In this document: positions 9,659 to 18,029 of the stretch, piece by piece
How positions within the stretch are numbered: position 1 is the stretch's first letter
Layout of the letters: the number at the start of each line of letters is the position of its first letter
Assembly: GCA_001464475.1 (NCBI GenBank)
Contig: LNDX01000001.1
Coordinates: 558,001-622,000 of the forward strand
Direction of reading: 5' to 3'
DNA: 64,000 bases
From: Flavobacteriaceae bacterium Ga0077528
GTDB taxonomy: Bacteria > Bacteroidota > Bacteroidia > Flavobacteriales > Flavobacteriaceae
The notes under the pieces: model-generated
The model's database searches: none
Told to the model about the DNA's origin: nothing
What the model saw: the letters and a program-made list of their open reading frames with translations, nothing else
Program-made: the position numbers and the translations under genes

Positions 9659-10414
9659 TTAATCTCTGCTAGATAATTTTGATAATAATCTCAAGAATTC
9701 AATGTATAACCAAACTAAAGTTATCATTAATCCCATAGCGCCATACCATTCCATGTATTTTGGCATTTTTTCTTGTGCACCTTTTTCTATTTGATCAAAA
9801 TCTAAAAATAGGTTTAAAGCGGCAATTACAATTACAAAAACACTAATTCCAATACTCATCATAGAATTTCCATAATGAACTGGTTGAAAGCTTGTAAACA
9901 TTGATAATAACCAAGATACTAAATAGTAAACTCCAATGGCTAACGTAGCAGCAATTACTATCGATTTGAATTTTTCATTAACTTTTACAATGTTGTATTT
10001 GTATAATGCAAAACAAACTAAGAAAGTAACAAATGTACCACCAACTGCTTGAATTACTAATCCTGGGTAACTTGCTTCAAAAAACGCAGAAATTCCTCCA
10101 ATAAATAATCCTTCAAATAAAGCATAAGCTGGTGCTAAATAAGTAGAAAGATGCGGTTTAAAAGTTGAAATTAATACTAAAATCAAACCAACAATAGCAC
10201 CACCAATAGTTAAAACAATAGGATTATAACCATTGAAAGCTAAATTCCATGTGATAAAAGCTGTGGCAACTAATAACATTAATAAAATAAAACTTTTATT
10301 AATTGTTCCTGAAACCGTCATTGTTTCGTTGTAATCTATAACGCTTACGTTATCATTCGCCGCAGAAGTATTAGAGAATGTTTTTGTCTTAAAAAACGGG
10401 TTTTTTGATTCCAT
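9659..10414 (-). CDS. Bax inhibitor-1/YccA-like membrane protein
   Basis: 251 residues with seven hydrophobic segments after a polar N-terminus of about 40 residues. Typical family stretches are APAYALFEGLFIGGISAFFE, the alternating helices that follow, and LNLFLDFDQIEKG with the acidic residues conserved in BI-1 proteins near the last helix. The length and leading NPFFKTKTF segment match the Bax1-I subgroup common in Bacteroidota. Related proteins are calcium-leak channels or FtsH-associated regulators; the specific role here is unknown. It is a lone minus-strand gene, separated from pyk by a terminator. Confidence 0.9.
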   Translation of the reverse strand: MESKNPFFKTKTFSNTSAANDNVSVIDYNETMTVSGTINKSFILLMLLVATAFITWNLAFNGYNPIVLTIGGAIVGLILVLISTFKPHLSTYLAPAYALFEGLFIGGISAFFEASYPGLVIQAVGGTFVTFLVCFALYKYNIVKVNEKFKSIVIAATLAIGVYYLVSWLLSMFTSFQPVHYGNSMMSIGISVFVIVIAALNLFLDFDQIEKGAQEKMPKYMEWYGAMGLMITLVWLYIEFLRLLSKLSSRD

Positions 10415-10461
10415 AATTAATTTAATTTAGTTGTTCAAATATACTTTTTCTTTTGAAATGT

Positions 10462-10504
10462 AAAAAGGATTATCAAAATATTTAACTATTTCAATAATCC
10501 TTTT
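10462..10504 (-). terminator. Intrinsic terminator of pyk
   Basis: Arms AAAAGGATTAT and ATAATCCTTTT (11 bp, perfect) enclose a 20-base loop; a T-run follows on the minus strand. It closes the acpP-to-pyk run. Confidence 0.75.
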
Positions 10505-10524
10505 GATTTATTTTTAAATGAGAT

Positions 10525-11955
10525 TTATTCTATCTCAGAAATTCTCAAAGTATTGACCATTCCTTTATCAACAACAGGCATTGCTGCAAGATTGATTAGA
10601 ATATCACCTTTTTTAACATATCCATTTTCTTTTGCAATGTGGTTGATGTCTTCTACAGTGTCGTCTGTACTTACAAACTTATCATAAAAAAATGCATTTA
10701 CACCCCAAAGTAAGTTCAATTGTGTTAGAATTCTTCTGTTAGAAGTATAAACCAAAATATGAGCCGATGGACGCCAAGCCGAAATCTGAAAAGCTGTATA
10801 TCCACTGTTTGTTAATGTTGAAATTGCTTTTGCTTTAATTTCATTTGCCATATACGCCGCATGATAGCAAATAGACTTGGTAATAAAACGTTTTGTTCTA
10901 ACTTGCGGTGCTGTTAATGGTACTTGAATTAGCGGAGAATCTTCAACTGCTTCAATGATTTGTGTCATTTTTTCAATTACTTGAACTGGATAATTTCCAA
11001 CAGAAGTTTCACCTGATAACATTACAGCATCTGCACCATCCATAACCGAGTTAGCAACGTCGTTAACTTCTGCTCTTGTTGGAGTTAAACTCGTAATCAT
11101 AGTTTCCATCATTTGTGTTGCCACAATTACTGGAATACGAGCCGTTTTAGCTCTATGAATTAATTTCTTTTGAATCAAAGGAACTTCGTGTGCCGGAATT
11201 TCAACTCCCAAATCACCACGCGCCACCATTAAACCATCACAAAAAGCAACAATTTTATCAATATTTTCTACTGCTTCTGGCTTTTCAATTTTTGCTATAA
11301 TTGGAATTTTATGATCAGAATTTTTAGCAATTAAATCTTGCAATTCTTCTAAATCAGCTGGAGTTCTTACAAACGATAAGGCAATCCAATCCACATCCTG
11401 TTCAATAGCAAAAAGTGCATCTTTAATATCTTTTTTAGTAAGTGCCGGAAGTGAAACTTTAGTATTAGGAAGATTTACTCCTTTTTTAGATTTCAATGGT
11501 CCACCTTGAATAACTTTACATTTTACTTCGGTTGTTCCATTAGTTTCTAAAGCTTCAAACATTAACTTTCCATCATCCAAAAGAATTTTTTCACCTGGAT
11601 TTACATCACTTGGGAATTCTTTATAGTTCATGTAAACACGTTCTTTTGTACCAGGAATGTCCTCTGCGGTTTGAAATGTAATAATATCACCTGGATTTAC
11701 AACAACATCTTCACTCATTACTCCTACACGAAGTTTCGGACCTTGCAAATCGGCAAGAATTCCTGTTGTGTAACCGTATTCGGCATTTAATTCTCTAATA
11801 ATATCGATTCGTTCTTTAACATCGGTGTAATCGGCATGAGAAAAGTTAATTCTAAATACATTTACTCCGGCTTCAACCATGTCTCTAATGACTTCTTTTG
11901 AACTACAAGCTGGACCTAACGTGGCTACAATTTTAGTCTTTTTTCTTGTTGGCAT
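10525..11955 (-). CDS. pyk: Pyruvate kinase
   Basis: 476 residues, full length. Converts phosphoenolpyruvate and ADP to pyruvate and ATP. Visible motifs are TKIVATLGPACSS at the N-terminus, VFRINFSHAD, the active-site signature IPIIAKIEKPEAVENI, MVARGDLGVEIP, and IVATQMMETMI with SLTPTRAEVNDVANSVMDGADAVMLSGETSVG. The start lies 3 bases after the IPExxxVDY gene stop, so the two are almost certainly translated from one message. The gene order rnc-IPExxxVDY-pyk is, from memory, widespread in Flavobacteriaceae. Confidence 0.97.
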   Translation of the reverse strand: MPTRKKTKIVATLGPACSSKEVIRDMVEAGVNVFRINFSHADYTDVKERIDIIRELNAEYGYTTGILADLQGPKLRVGVMSEDVVVNPGDIITFQTAEDIPGTKERVYMNYKEFPSDVNPGEKILLDDGKLMFEALETNGTTEVKCKVIQGGPLKSKKGVNLPNTKVSLPALTKKDIKDALFAIEQDVDWIALSFVRTPADLEELQDLIAKNSDHKIPIIAKIEKPEAVENIDKIVAFCDGLMVARGDLGVEIPAHEVPLIQKKLIHRAKTARIPVIVATQMMETMITSLTPTRAEVNDVANSVMDGADAVMLSGETSVGNYPVQVIEKMTQIIEAVEDSPLIQVPLTAPQVRTKRFITKSICYHAAYMANEIKAKAISTLTNSGYTAFQISAWRPSAHILVYTSNRRILTQLNLLWGVNAFFYDKFVSTDDTVEDINHIAKENGYVKKGDILINLAAMPVVDKGMVNTLRISEIE

Positions 11956-11958
11956 TTT

Positions 11959-12447
11959 TTAAAAAATTAAATTATTTTTTGATTTTATATTTTCAGAATC
12001 GATAGCATAAACCATTTTTACACTTTCGACACTATTTATTTTTGAAACGATTGTATCAATTTCTATTTCCTTTTCTGCATTTTCAATTTTAAGAAAATAA
12101 TCTACTTTTTTATATTCTGGCAATAAAAAAGCCGATGCAGAAAATTTATTTTTAAATCCTGAAAACAAATCTTGCTGATTACTATTTTCAACGATTTCAA
12201 TTTCGTTTTTATTTTGAACCAAATCCCACTTGATGAATTTTTCTTTGTCTTCGAAAGTGAATCTTGCAAAAGACGTTTTCCCTTCTTTTACTTGAGATTC
12301 AATATCATTTTTATTTTTACTTAAAAAAATCTCAAGATTCAGATTTAAAAAATAAGCCAAACGATAATCTTCCAATGGAGTATGAATGGCGATAATAAAA
12401 AAATCGTCTTCTTCAAATTCCTCAATAGATAGTTTAAGATTACCCAT
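11959..12447 (-). CDS. IPExxxVDY family protein, function unknown
   Basis: 162 residues from the ATG at 12447; an in-frame ATG 45 bases upstream adds an unlikely tail. The family is named after its motif, here LLPEYKKVDYFLKI near residue 113. The rest is a mixed alpha/beta cytoplasmic protein with an acidic start (SIEEFEEDDFF), no signal peptide and no membrane helix. It sits between rnc and pyk, where this family is usually found, and its stop is 3 bases from pyk. A link to RNA processing or translation is only a guess from location. Confidence 0.82.
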   Translation of the reverse strand: MGNLKLSIEEFEEDDFFIIAIHTPLEDYRLAYFLNLNLEIFLSKNKNDIESQVKEGKTSFARFTFEDKEKFIKWDLVQNKNEIEIVENSNQQDLFSGFKNKFSASAFLLPEYKKVDYFLKIENAEKEIEIDTIVSKINSVESVKMVYAIDSENIKSKNNLIF

Positions 12448-12561
12448 TTTGTACCAAAATAAGTTGTAAATATAGTGTTTATAGAAATTCAAAACACCAA
12501 TGAAGTATTAGATTAACGTTATTTTATAAACGAAAACGTTATAGCTTTATGAGAATTTGCT

Positions 12562-13305
12562 TTAAATTTTGTTAATTTTTTCTTGAAATGCAAAATAAGC
12601 ACGTTTTGAAGCAATTTCTTCTGCCTTCTTTTTAGAAGTTGCTCTCGATTTTGCAATTACTTTATCATCAATACTCAATTTTACTCCAAAATAACGTTGA
12701 CCATCGTTTCCATTATCGTCAAAAACATCAAAATTGAATTGCTTTTTCTCTTTTTGACACCATTCAATAACCAAACTTTTATAGCTTATAACTTTTCCTT
12801 CCAATCGAGCAATATCTACATAAGGAATGATAACTCTTTTCTGAATAAATTCTTCGCAACCGGCATAACCTTTATCAAGAAAAATGGCTCCAACCAAAGC
12901 TTCAAAAATATTACCATGAATGTTTTCTCCAAAATGGGAAGAAGGAACCTTACTTTCAACATAATCAATGAGATGTAAATCACGACCAAGTTCATTCAAA
13001 TGTTCACGACTTACAATTTTAGAACGCATTTTTGTTAAATAACCTTCGTCACCAAGCGGCGCTTCTTTATATAAATGTGCAGCGATGACAGAACTCAACA
13101 TGGAATCTCCAAGAAATTCCAAACGTTCATAATTTAAAGGATTTCCATTGGCATCCAATTTATTAGAAGAACGATGGGTAAATGCTTTTTCGTAGAATTT
13201 TAGATTAACTGGTTTTGAACCAATAATTTTTTCAATAGCAACAAAAAAATTCCCGCCTTCAACAGGACGGGAATTTCGGGTAAATATTTTTTTAAGTAAT
13301 CGCAT
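12562..13305 (-). CDS. rnc: Ribonuclease III
   Basis: 247 residues. Cleaves double-stranded RNA in rRNA and mRNA processing. The RNase III signature ERLEFLGDSMLSSV is intact, with the second acidic cluster IFEALVGAIFLDKG. A double-stranded RNA-binding domain occupies about 175-242 (YKSLVIEWCQKEKK through ATSKKKAEEIASKRAYFAF). The start is 7 bases beyond the fabF stop, indicating an operon. The N-terminus carries a ~20-residue basic extension (RLLKKIFTRNSRP). Confidence 0.96.
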   Translation of the reverse strand: MRLLKKIFTRNSRPVEGGNFFVAIEKIIGSKPVNLKFYEKAFTHRSSNKLDANGNPLNYERLEFLGDSMLSSVIAAHLYKEAPLGDEGYLTKMRSKIVSREHLNELGRDLHLIDYVESKVPSSHFGENIHGNIFEALVGAIFLDKGYAGCEEFIQKRVIIPYVDIARLEGKVISYKSLVIEWCQKEKKQFNFDVFDDNGNDGQRYFGVKLSIDDKVIAKSRATSKKKAEEIASKRAYFAFQEKINKI

Positions 13306-13312
13306 GAAAACT

Positions 13313-14566
13313 TTATTCTTCTAATTTTTTAAATAACACACAAGCGTTGTGTCCACCAAAGCCAAAAGTATTACTCATAGCCACTTTGATTTCTCTATTT
13401 TGTGGTTTGTTTAAAGTTAAATTCAACGATGGATCAATATTTTCGTCAACAACTGTATGATTAATTGTTGGAGGAACAATACTATGTTTCATTGCCAAAA
13501 TAACAGCAATTGCTTCAATCGCACCTGCAGCTCCAAGTAAATGACCTGTCATTGATTTTGTTGAATTGATGTTAATGGTTTTTGCATGAGCACCAAAAAC
13601 ATGACTAATTGCTTTCAATTCGGCAACATCACCAAGTGGCGTTGAAGTTCCGTGTGTATTGATATGATCTACCATTTCTGGAGTCATTCCTGCATCACGT
13701 AGTGTATTTTCCATAACGGCAATTACACCAATTCCTTCAGGATGTGGAGCAGTTAAATGATAAGCATCTGACGACATTCCGCCACCGCCAATTTCACAGT
13801 AAATTTTTGCGCCACGTGCTTTTGCATGTTCATATTCTTCTAAAACAATCGCGCCGGCGCCTTCACCAAGAACAAAACCATCACGAGTAGCATCAAATGG
13901 ACGCGAAGCCGTTTCTGGGCTTTCATTTCTAGTAGATAAAGCATGCATTGAATTAAATCCACCCATTCCTGCAATAGTTACAGCCGCTTCAGAACCTCCA
14001 GTGATAATTACATCACACATACCTAAACGAATATAATTAAATGCATCAATCATAGCATTTGCAGACGATGCACAAGCAGAAACAGTTGTATAATTTGGAC
14101 CCATATAACCATTTCTCATAGAAATATGAGCAGGAGCAATATCGGCAATCATTTTTGGGATAAAGAATGGATTGAATTTTGGAGTTCCATCGCCTTTGGC
14201 ATAGTACATCACTTCTTCTTGAAAAGTTTCTAAACCACCAATTCCTGCACCCCAAATTACTCCAACTCTATGTTTGTTTACGTTGTCATGAGTAATTCCA
14301 GCATCTTTTATAGCCTCGTCACTTGCAGCAATAGCATAATGAGAAAATTTATCTAATCGACGCGATTCTTTACGATCCATGTAATCTTCAATATTGAAGT
14401 TTTTTACTTCGCAAGCAAATTTTGTTTTATGCTTTTCAGTATCGTAATATGTTATTGGAGCAGCACCACTTTTTCCATTAATTAAACCATCCCAATATTC
14501 TTGGATGGAATTTCCAATAGGAGTTAATGCTCCAAGACCAGTTACAACAACACGCTTTAATTGCAT
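13313..14566 (-). CDS. fabF: 3-oxoacyl-[acyl-carrier-protein] synthase II
   Basis: 417 residues, canonical KAS II. Condenses malonyl-ACP with acyl-ACP during fatty-acid elongation. The Cys-His-His triad is visible: TVSACASSANAM (nucleophile Cys about 163), NTHGTSTPLGD (His about 303) and KSMTGHLLGAAGAIEA (His about 340). The glycine-rich C-terminal GFGGHNACVLF is present. It lies downstream of acpP, its carrier-protein substrate. A terminator-like hairpin and a second hairpin lie between them, so acpP may be made in excess over fabF. The rnc gene follows within 7 bases. Confidence 0.97.
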   Translation of the reverse strand: MQLKRVVVTGLGALTPIGNSIQEYWDGLINGKSGAAPITYYDTEKHKTKFACEVKNFNIEDYMDRKESRRLDKFSHYAIAASDEAIKDAGITHDNVNKHRVGVIWGAGIGGLETFQEEVMYYAKGDGTPKFNPFFIPKMIADIAPAHISMRNGYMGPNYTTVSACASSANAMIDAFNYIRLGMCDVIITGGSEAAVTIAGMGGFNSMHALSTRNESPETASRPFDATRDGFVLGEGAGAIVLEEYEHAKARGAKIYCEIGGGGMSSDAYHLTAPHPEGIGVIAVMENTLRDAGMTPEMVDHINTHGTSTPLGDVAELKAISHVFGAHAKTININSTKSMTGHLLGAAGAIEAIAVILAMKHSIVPPTINHTVVDENIDPSLNLTLNKPQNREIKVAMSNTFGFGGHNACVLFKKLEE

Positions 14567-14600
14567 ATAATTTTTTTTAAATATATTTTAAACAAATAAT

Positions 14601-14641
14601 ACCCTGTTTTCTTTATAATTTGAACTTAAAGAGACAAGGGT
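14601..14641 (-). other. Imperfect hairpin in the fabF leader
   Basis: Arms ACCCTGTTTTCTTT and AAAGAGACAAGGGT pair at 12 of 14 positions around a 13-base loop, 35 bases upstream of the fabF start. It could be a leader structure in the fabF message; no T-run follows it. Confidence 0.4.
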
Positions 14642-14700
14642 ATTTCAATATAGTGTGATTGAAATTCAATCAAAAATAGTCTAATTTTTTTAAAAATAAT

Positions 14701-14731
14701 AAAAACCCGCACACATTTATAGTGTACGGGT
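14701..14731 (-). terminator. Terminator between acpP and fabF
   Basis: Read on the minus strand, ACCCGTACAC/GTGTGCGGGT pairs with one mismatch around a 7-base loop and is followed by five T. It lies 12 bases after the acpP stop and before fabF, so read-through would set the fabF level. Confidence 0.8.
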
Positions 14732-14742
14732 GTTTTATTTTA

Positions 14743-14979
14743 TTATTTTTTTGCTTCTTCGATGTAAGAAATAGCTTGACCTACAGTAGCAATGTTTTCT
14801 GCTTGGTCGTCTGGAATTTGAATATCAAATTCTTTTTCGAACTCCATAATAAGCTCAACAGTGTCTAATGAATCAGCTCCTAAATCGTTTGTGAAGCTTG
14901 CTTCTGTTACAACTTCATTCTCGTCAACGCCTAATTTGTCTACGATAATCGCTTTAACTCTTGATGCAATGTCTGACAT
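14743..14979 (-). CDS. acpP: Acyl carrier protein
   Basis: 78 residues, acidic, the usual ACP size. Carries growing fatty acyl chains on a 4'-phosphopantetheine attached to Ser37 of the [10 protein letters not shown] motif. Four-helix ACP pattern with [20 protein letters not shown] and [17 protein letters not shown]. It lies directly upstream of fabF. An exact -7 box on the minus strand (15010-15017) lies 31 bases before the start. A terminator follows the stop, consistent with abundant monocistronic message. Confidence 0.98.
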   Translation of the reverse strand: MSDIASRVKAIIVDKLGVDENEVVTEASFTNDLGADSLDTVELIMEFEKEFDIQIPDDQAENIATVGQAISYIEEAKK

Positions 14980-15009
14980 AATCTTTAATTTTAAAATTTA
15001 AATTGTTGG

Positions 15010-15017
15010 CAAAAATA
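15010..15017 (-). promoter_or_regulatory. -7 promoter box of acpP (TATTTTTG on minus)
   Basis: Exact TAnnTTTG match, plus-strand CAAAAATA, 31 bases upstream of acpP. The -33 region shows no TTG. Confidence 0.55.
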
Positions 15018-15154
15018 AAAAACTTTATTTTAAATCCACCTTTTAGTTAATAAATGTGAATACGAAATTAAAAAAATAATTTTACAAAGACCTCATTTAT
15101 ATTATTTATTATCATTTATTATTCTTTTTTTTGCGTAATAAAAATTACAGGTAA

Positions 15155-15724
15155 ATGAGTAAAATAGTAATATTCGCTTCTGGATCGGGTTCTAACGCCG
15201 AGAATATCATATTACATTTCAATAAAAAAAATCTTGTGAACGTATTCGAAGTCTTCACTAACAATCCTAATGCCAAAGTGTTAGAAAGAGCAAAAAATTT
15301 AAATGTTCCTTCTCAAGTTTTCAATAGACAAGAGCTAAACGAAGGAATTGTTTTAGAAAGATTAAACAAAATTCAACCTGATTTAATTGTCCTTGCAGGA
15401 TTTTTATGGAAATTTCCTGAACACATTATAAAAGTATATCCAAATAAAGTAATAAACATTCATCCAGCACTTTTACCAAATTATGGCGGAAAAGGAATGT
15501 ACGGAATGAATGTACACCAAGCGGTTTTAGAAAATAAAGAAAAAGAGACAGGAATCACCATACATTATGTAAACGAACATTATGATGAAGGTGAATTCAT
15601 TTTCCAAAAATCAGTAAACATTGAAGATTGCAAATCCGCTGAGGAAATTGCCGATAAAATTCACGTTTTGGAATACCAGTATTTTCCTGAAGTAATTGAA
15701 AAACTTTTAATACGAAACTCTTAA
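15155..15724 (+). CDS. purN: Phosphoribosylglycinamide formyltransferase
   Basis: 189 residues. Transfers formyl from 10-formyl-tetrahydrofolate to GAR in purine synthesis. The N-terminal nucleotide loop IVIFASGSGSNAENI is present, with the catalytic Asn-His-Asp set in INIHPALLPNYGGKGMYG and HYVNEHYDEG. It is slightly short but complete. It is divergent from acpP and followed 9 bases later by rnhA, so the two are probably co-transcribed. A PurF-type gene lies 2.3 kb downstream. Confidence 0.95.
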   Translation: MSKIVIFASGSGSNAENIILHFNKKNLVNVFEVFTNNPNAKVLERAKNLNVPSQVFNRQELNEGIVLERLNKIQPDLIVLAGFLWKFPEHIIKVYPNKVINIHPALLPNYGGKGMYGMNVHQAVLENKEKETGITIHYVNEHYDEGEFIFQKSVNIEDCKSAEEIADKIHVLEYQYFPEVIEKLLIRNS

Positions 15725-15733
15725 CTCGCAACC

Positions 15734-16213
15734 ATGTCACACGAAGTCCACATCTACACCGACGGCGCTGCCAAAGGAAATCCCGGAAACGGCGGTTATG
15801 GCGTTGTTATGGAACTTGTTGGCACTCCACACAAAAAAGAATTCTACGAAGGTTTTCGTTTAACTACTAATAATAGGATGGAACTTCTTGCCGTAATTGT
15901 AGGTTTAGAAAAACTAAAAAATCCAAATATGAAGGTTTTGGTAGTTTCCGATTCAAAATATGTTGTAGATTCTGTGGAGAAAAAATGGGTTTTAGATTGG
16001 GAGAAAAAAGGATTTACCAACAGAAAAAACTCCGATTTATGGAAGCGTTTTCTAAAAGTTTACAGAAAACATCAAGTAGATTTCAAATGGATAAAAGGTC
16101 ACAATAATCATCCACAAAACGAGCGTTGTGACGAATTAGCAGTTTACGCATCAGGTTTACCCAATTTATCGATTGATGCTTTTTATGAAAATGAAGATGC
16201 GAAGCTACTTTGA
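15734..16213 (+). CDS. rnhA: Ribonuclease HI
   Basis: 159 residues. Degrades the RNA strand of RNA-DNA hybrids. The DEDD residues are all visible: Asp in IYTDGAAKGNPG, Glu in NNRMELLAVI, Asp in VVSDSKYVVD, and Asp in NERCDELA. The basic handle-like stretch (WVLDWEKKGFTNRKNSDLW) matches the E. coli type. It follows purN by 9 bases. Its last 9 bases overlap the end of the convergent lipoprotein gene. Confidence 0.96.
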   Translation: MSHEVHIYTDGAAKGNPGNGGYGVVMELVGTPHKKEFYEGFRLTTNNRMELLAVIVGLEKLKNPNMKVLVVSDSKYVVDSVEKKWVLDWEKKGFTNRKNSDLWKRFLKVYRKHQVDFKWIKGHNNHPQNERCDELAVYASGLPNLSIDAFYENEDAKLL

Positions 16214-16774
16214 TGGATTAAAGTAATCTTCTCTTTTTATTATGTAATCATTTCCAATGTAACAATCTCTTGAAATATCATATTTGTTTTTGTATAATAA
16301 GTAAACAACTGTTAGATATTCGTTTTCATTAATTATTGTTTTTTTTAGTTTTGTTCTATTACTTGCTGTTTTTTCAGAATATTTTTTCAAGAACTCGTCA
16401 AATCCTATTTCGGAATATTTTTTTTCAATATTTCGATTTAATTTAAAACTATTTAGATAGAATTTATGTTTAAAAAATCTTTTTTCTATTACATGATTTT
16501 GATTTAAAACCTCTTCTAAAAATTCTTTAAAATTCTTGAAATTTTTATAATAATAAGCATTGTATAGTTTGTAAAGAGAATAATTATCTGTTGACATAAT
16601 TTCATTATTGTCAGTAAGAACGTATAAATCTAAAAAAGAATTTGGTGGAGGCAAATCATTAATTTCATTATGAATTACTAATTTTTCAATCATTTCATCT
16701 GAAAAATTGTCTTCTTTCTTTTCACAAGAAAGTATAATAAACAGCAAAATTAGTAATGTTAGAATTTTTTTCAT
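16205..16774 (-). CDS. Putative lipoprotein, function unknown
   Basis: 189 residues from the ATG at 16774, which starts a lipoprotein signal (MKKILTLLILLFIILSC, lipobox Cys at residue 17); the earlier in-frame ATG at 16807 would put charged residues ahead of it. The mature part is Lys-, Asn- and Phe-rich, with no domain I recognise and many tyrosines near the C-terminus (ENEYLTVVYLLYKNKY). Codon use is even more AT-rich than its neighbours, typical of fast-evolving or acquired small lipoproteins. It is a lone gene whose end overlaps rnhA. Confidence 0.7.
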   Translation of the reverse strand: MKKILTLLILLFIILSCEKKEDNFSDEMIEKLVIHNEINDLPPPNSFLDLYVLTDNNEIMSTDNYSLYKLYNAYYYKNFKNFKEFLEEVLNQNHVIEKRFFKHKFYLNSFKLNRNIEKKYSEIGFDEFLKKYSEKTASNRTKLKKTIINENEYLTVVYLLYKNKYDISRDCYIGNDYIIKREDYFNPSK

Positions 16775-16830
16775 CAAATGAATTTTTCTCAAATCTACAA
16801 AAACCACTCAAAACTTTAATCCATAAATCC

Positions 16831-16875
16831 TTTTTAAACTTTTAAACTATAAACTTTTAAACTTCTAAACTAAAG
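16831..16875 (+). repeat. Short AAACT array in spacer
   Basis: AAACT occurs at 16836, 16844, 16851, 16859 and 16867, a period of 7-8 bases, ending just upstream of the -7 box at 16878. Confidence 0.6.
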
Positions 16876-16877
16876 TT

Positions 16878-16885
16878 TATCTTTG
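16878..16885 (+). promoter_or_regulatory. -7 promoter box (TATCTTTG)
   Basis: Exact TAnnTTTG match 24 bases before the PfkB kinase start. The -33 position falls within the AAACT array and lacks a TTG. Confidence 0.6.
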
Positions 16886-16909
16886 CACCTTTAATTTGAA
16901 AACGTAAAA

Positions 16910-17833
16910 ATGAACAAACTTTTAATAGTAGGAACGGTTGCTTTTGATGCTATCGAAACTCCTTTTGGAAAAACAGATAAAATTCTTGGTGGTGCTGCAA
17001 CGTTTATCGGACTTTCAGCTTCGCATTTTAATGTAAAATCAGGAATCGTTTCGGTTGTTGGTGAAGATTTTCCACAAGAATATTTAGATTTATTGACAGC
17101 AAGAAACATCGATATTTCTGGAATCGAAATCGTAAAAGGCGGAAAAACATTCTTTTGGAGCGGTCGTTACCATAATGATATGAACTCTAGAGATACTTTA
17201 GCAACAGAATTAAACGTTCTTGCCGATTTTAATCCAGTTGTTCCTCAAGATTTTAAAAATGCCGAAGTAGTAATGTTAGGAAACTTACATCCATTAGTTC
17301 AAACAGGTGTTTTAAATCAAATGACAACAACACCAAAATTGGTAGTTCTTGATACTATGAATTTTTGGATGGATTGCGCTTTACCTGAATTATTAGACGT
17401 AATTAAACGTGTTGATGTAATCACAATTAATGATGAAGAAGCTCGACAACTTTCGGGAGAATATTCTTTGGTGAAAGCTGCTGCTAAAATCCACACTATG
17501 GGACCAAAATATGTAGTGATTAAAAAAGGAGAACACGGCGCGTTAATATTCCATAACGAACATATTTTCTTTGCACCAGCATTACCATTAGCAGATGTTT
17601 TTGATCCAACAGGAGCAGGAGATACTTTTGCAGGAGGTTTCTCAGGATATATTGCGCAACAAGGCGATGTTTCATTTAATACAATGAAAACTGCGATTAT
17701 CCAAGGTTCTAACTTAGCATCGTTCTGCGTAGAAAAATTCGGAACAGAAAGAATGGAATCATTGAAAAAAGAAGAAGTGCAAGAAAGATTGAAACAATTC
17801 AAAGCTTTAACACATTTTGATATAGAATTATAA
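16910..17833 (+). CDS. PfkB-family carbohydrate/nucleoside kinase
   Basis: 307 residues with the ribokinase-type fold. Visible features are the N-terminal GTVAFDAIETPFG and GGAATFIGLSAS, and the anion-hole signature DPTGAGDTFAGGF, with the catalytic Asp of GAGD. Family members phosphorylate sugars or nucleosides; the substrate cannot be told from sequence alone. The PurF-type gene 197 bases downstream makes ribose or a nucleoside attractive, but that is inference. It has its own -7 box and terminator. Confidence 0.9.
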   Translation: MNKLLIVGTVAFDAIETPFGKTDKILGGAATFIGLSASHFNVKSGIVSVVGEDFPQEYLDLLTARNIDISGIEIVKGGKTFFWSGRYHNDMNSRDTLATELNVLADFNPVVPQDFKNAEVVMLGNLHPLVQTGVLNQMTTTPKLVVLDTMNFWMDCALPELLDVIKRVDVITINDEEARQLSGEYSLVKAAAKIHTMGPKYVVIKKGEHGALIFHNEHIFFAPALPLADVFDPTGAGDTFAGGFSGYIAQQGDVSFNTMKTAIIQGSNLASFCVEKFGTERMESLKKEEVQERLKQFKALTHFDIEL

Positions 17834-17840
17834 TAAATTT

Positions 17841-17868
17841 ATGCCTCGAAATTTTCGGGGCATTTTTA
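17841..17868 (+). terminator. Intrinsic terminator of the PfkB kinase gene
   Basis: ATGCCTCGAAA/TTTCGGGGCAT pairs with one G-U, followed by five T. Confidence 0.82.
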
Positions 17869-17874
17869 TAAAAG

Positions 17875-18001
17875 TTAGCCACTAATTACGCGAATAGGCA
17901 CGAATTAATATTTTTCATTGTTGATTTCACTAAAATTAATTTGTGAGATATATTAAGTCATCAAAATTAATTAGTGAAAATTTGTGAAATTCGTGGCTGA
18001 A
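17875..18001. repeat. Dispersed 'AGCCAC...GTGGCT' palindromic intergenic repeat
   Basis: The ends are roughly inverted: TAGCCACTAATTACGCGAAT at the left and the complement of GTGAAATTCGTGGCTGA at the right, enclosing AATTAGTG-like words. The same vocabulary recurs at 24781-24895, 30486-30537, 32917-32976 and 42572-42612. It occupies the PfkB-purF spacer. Confidence 0.6.
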
Positions 18002-18029
18002 AATAACACAACTAAACAACTACTATACA

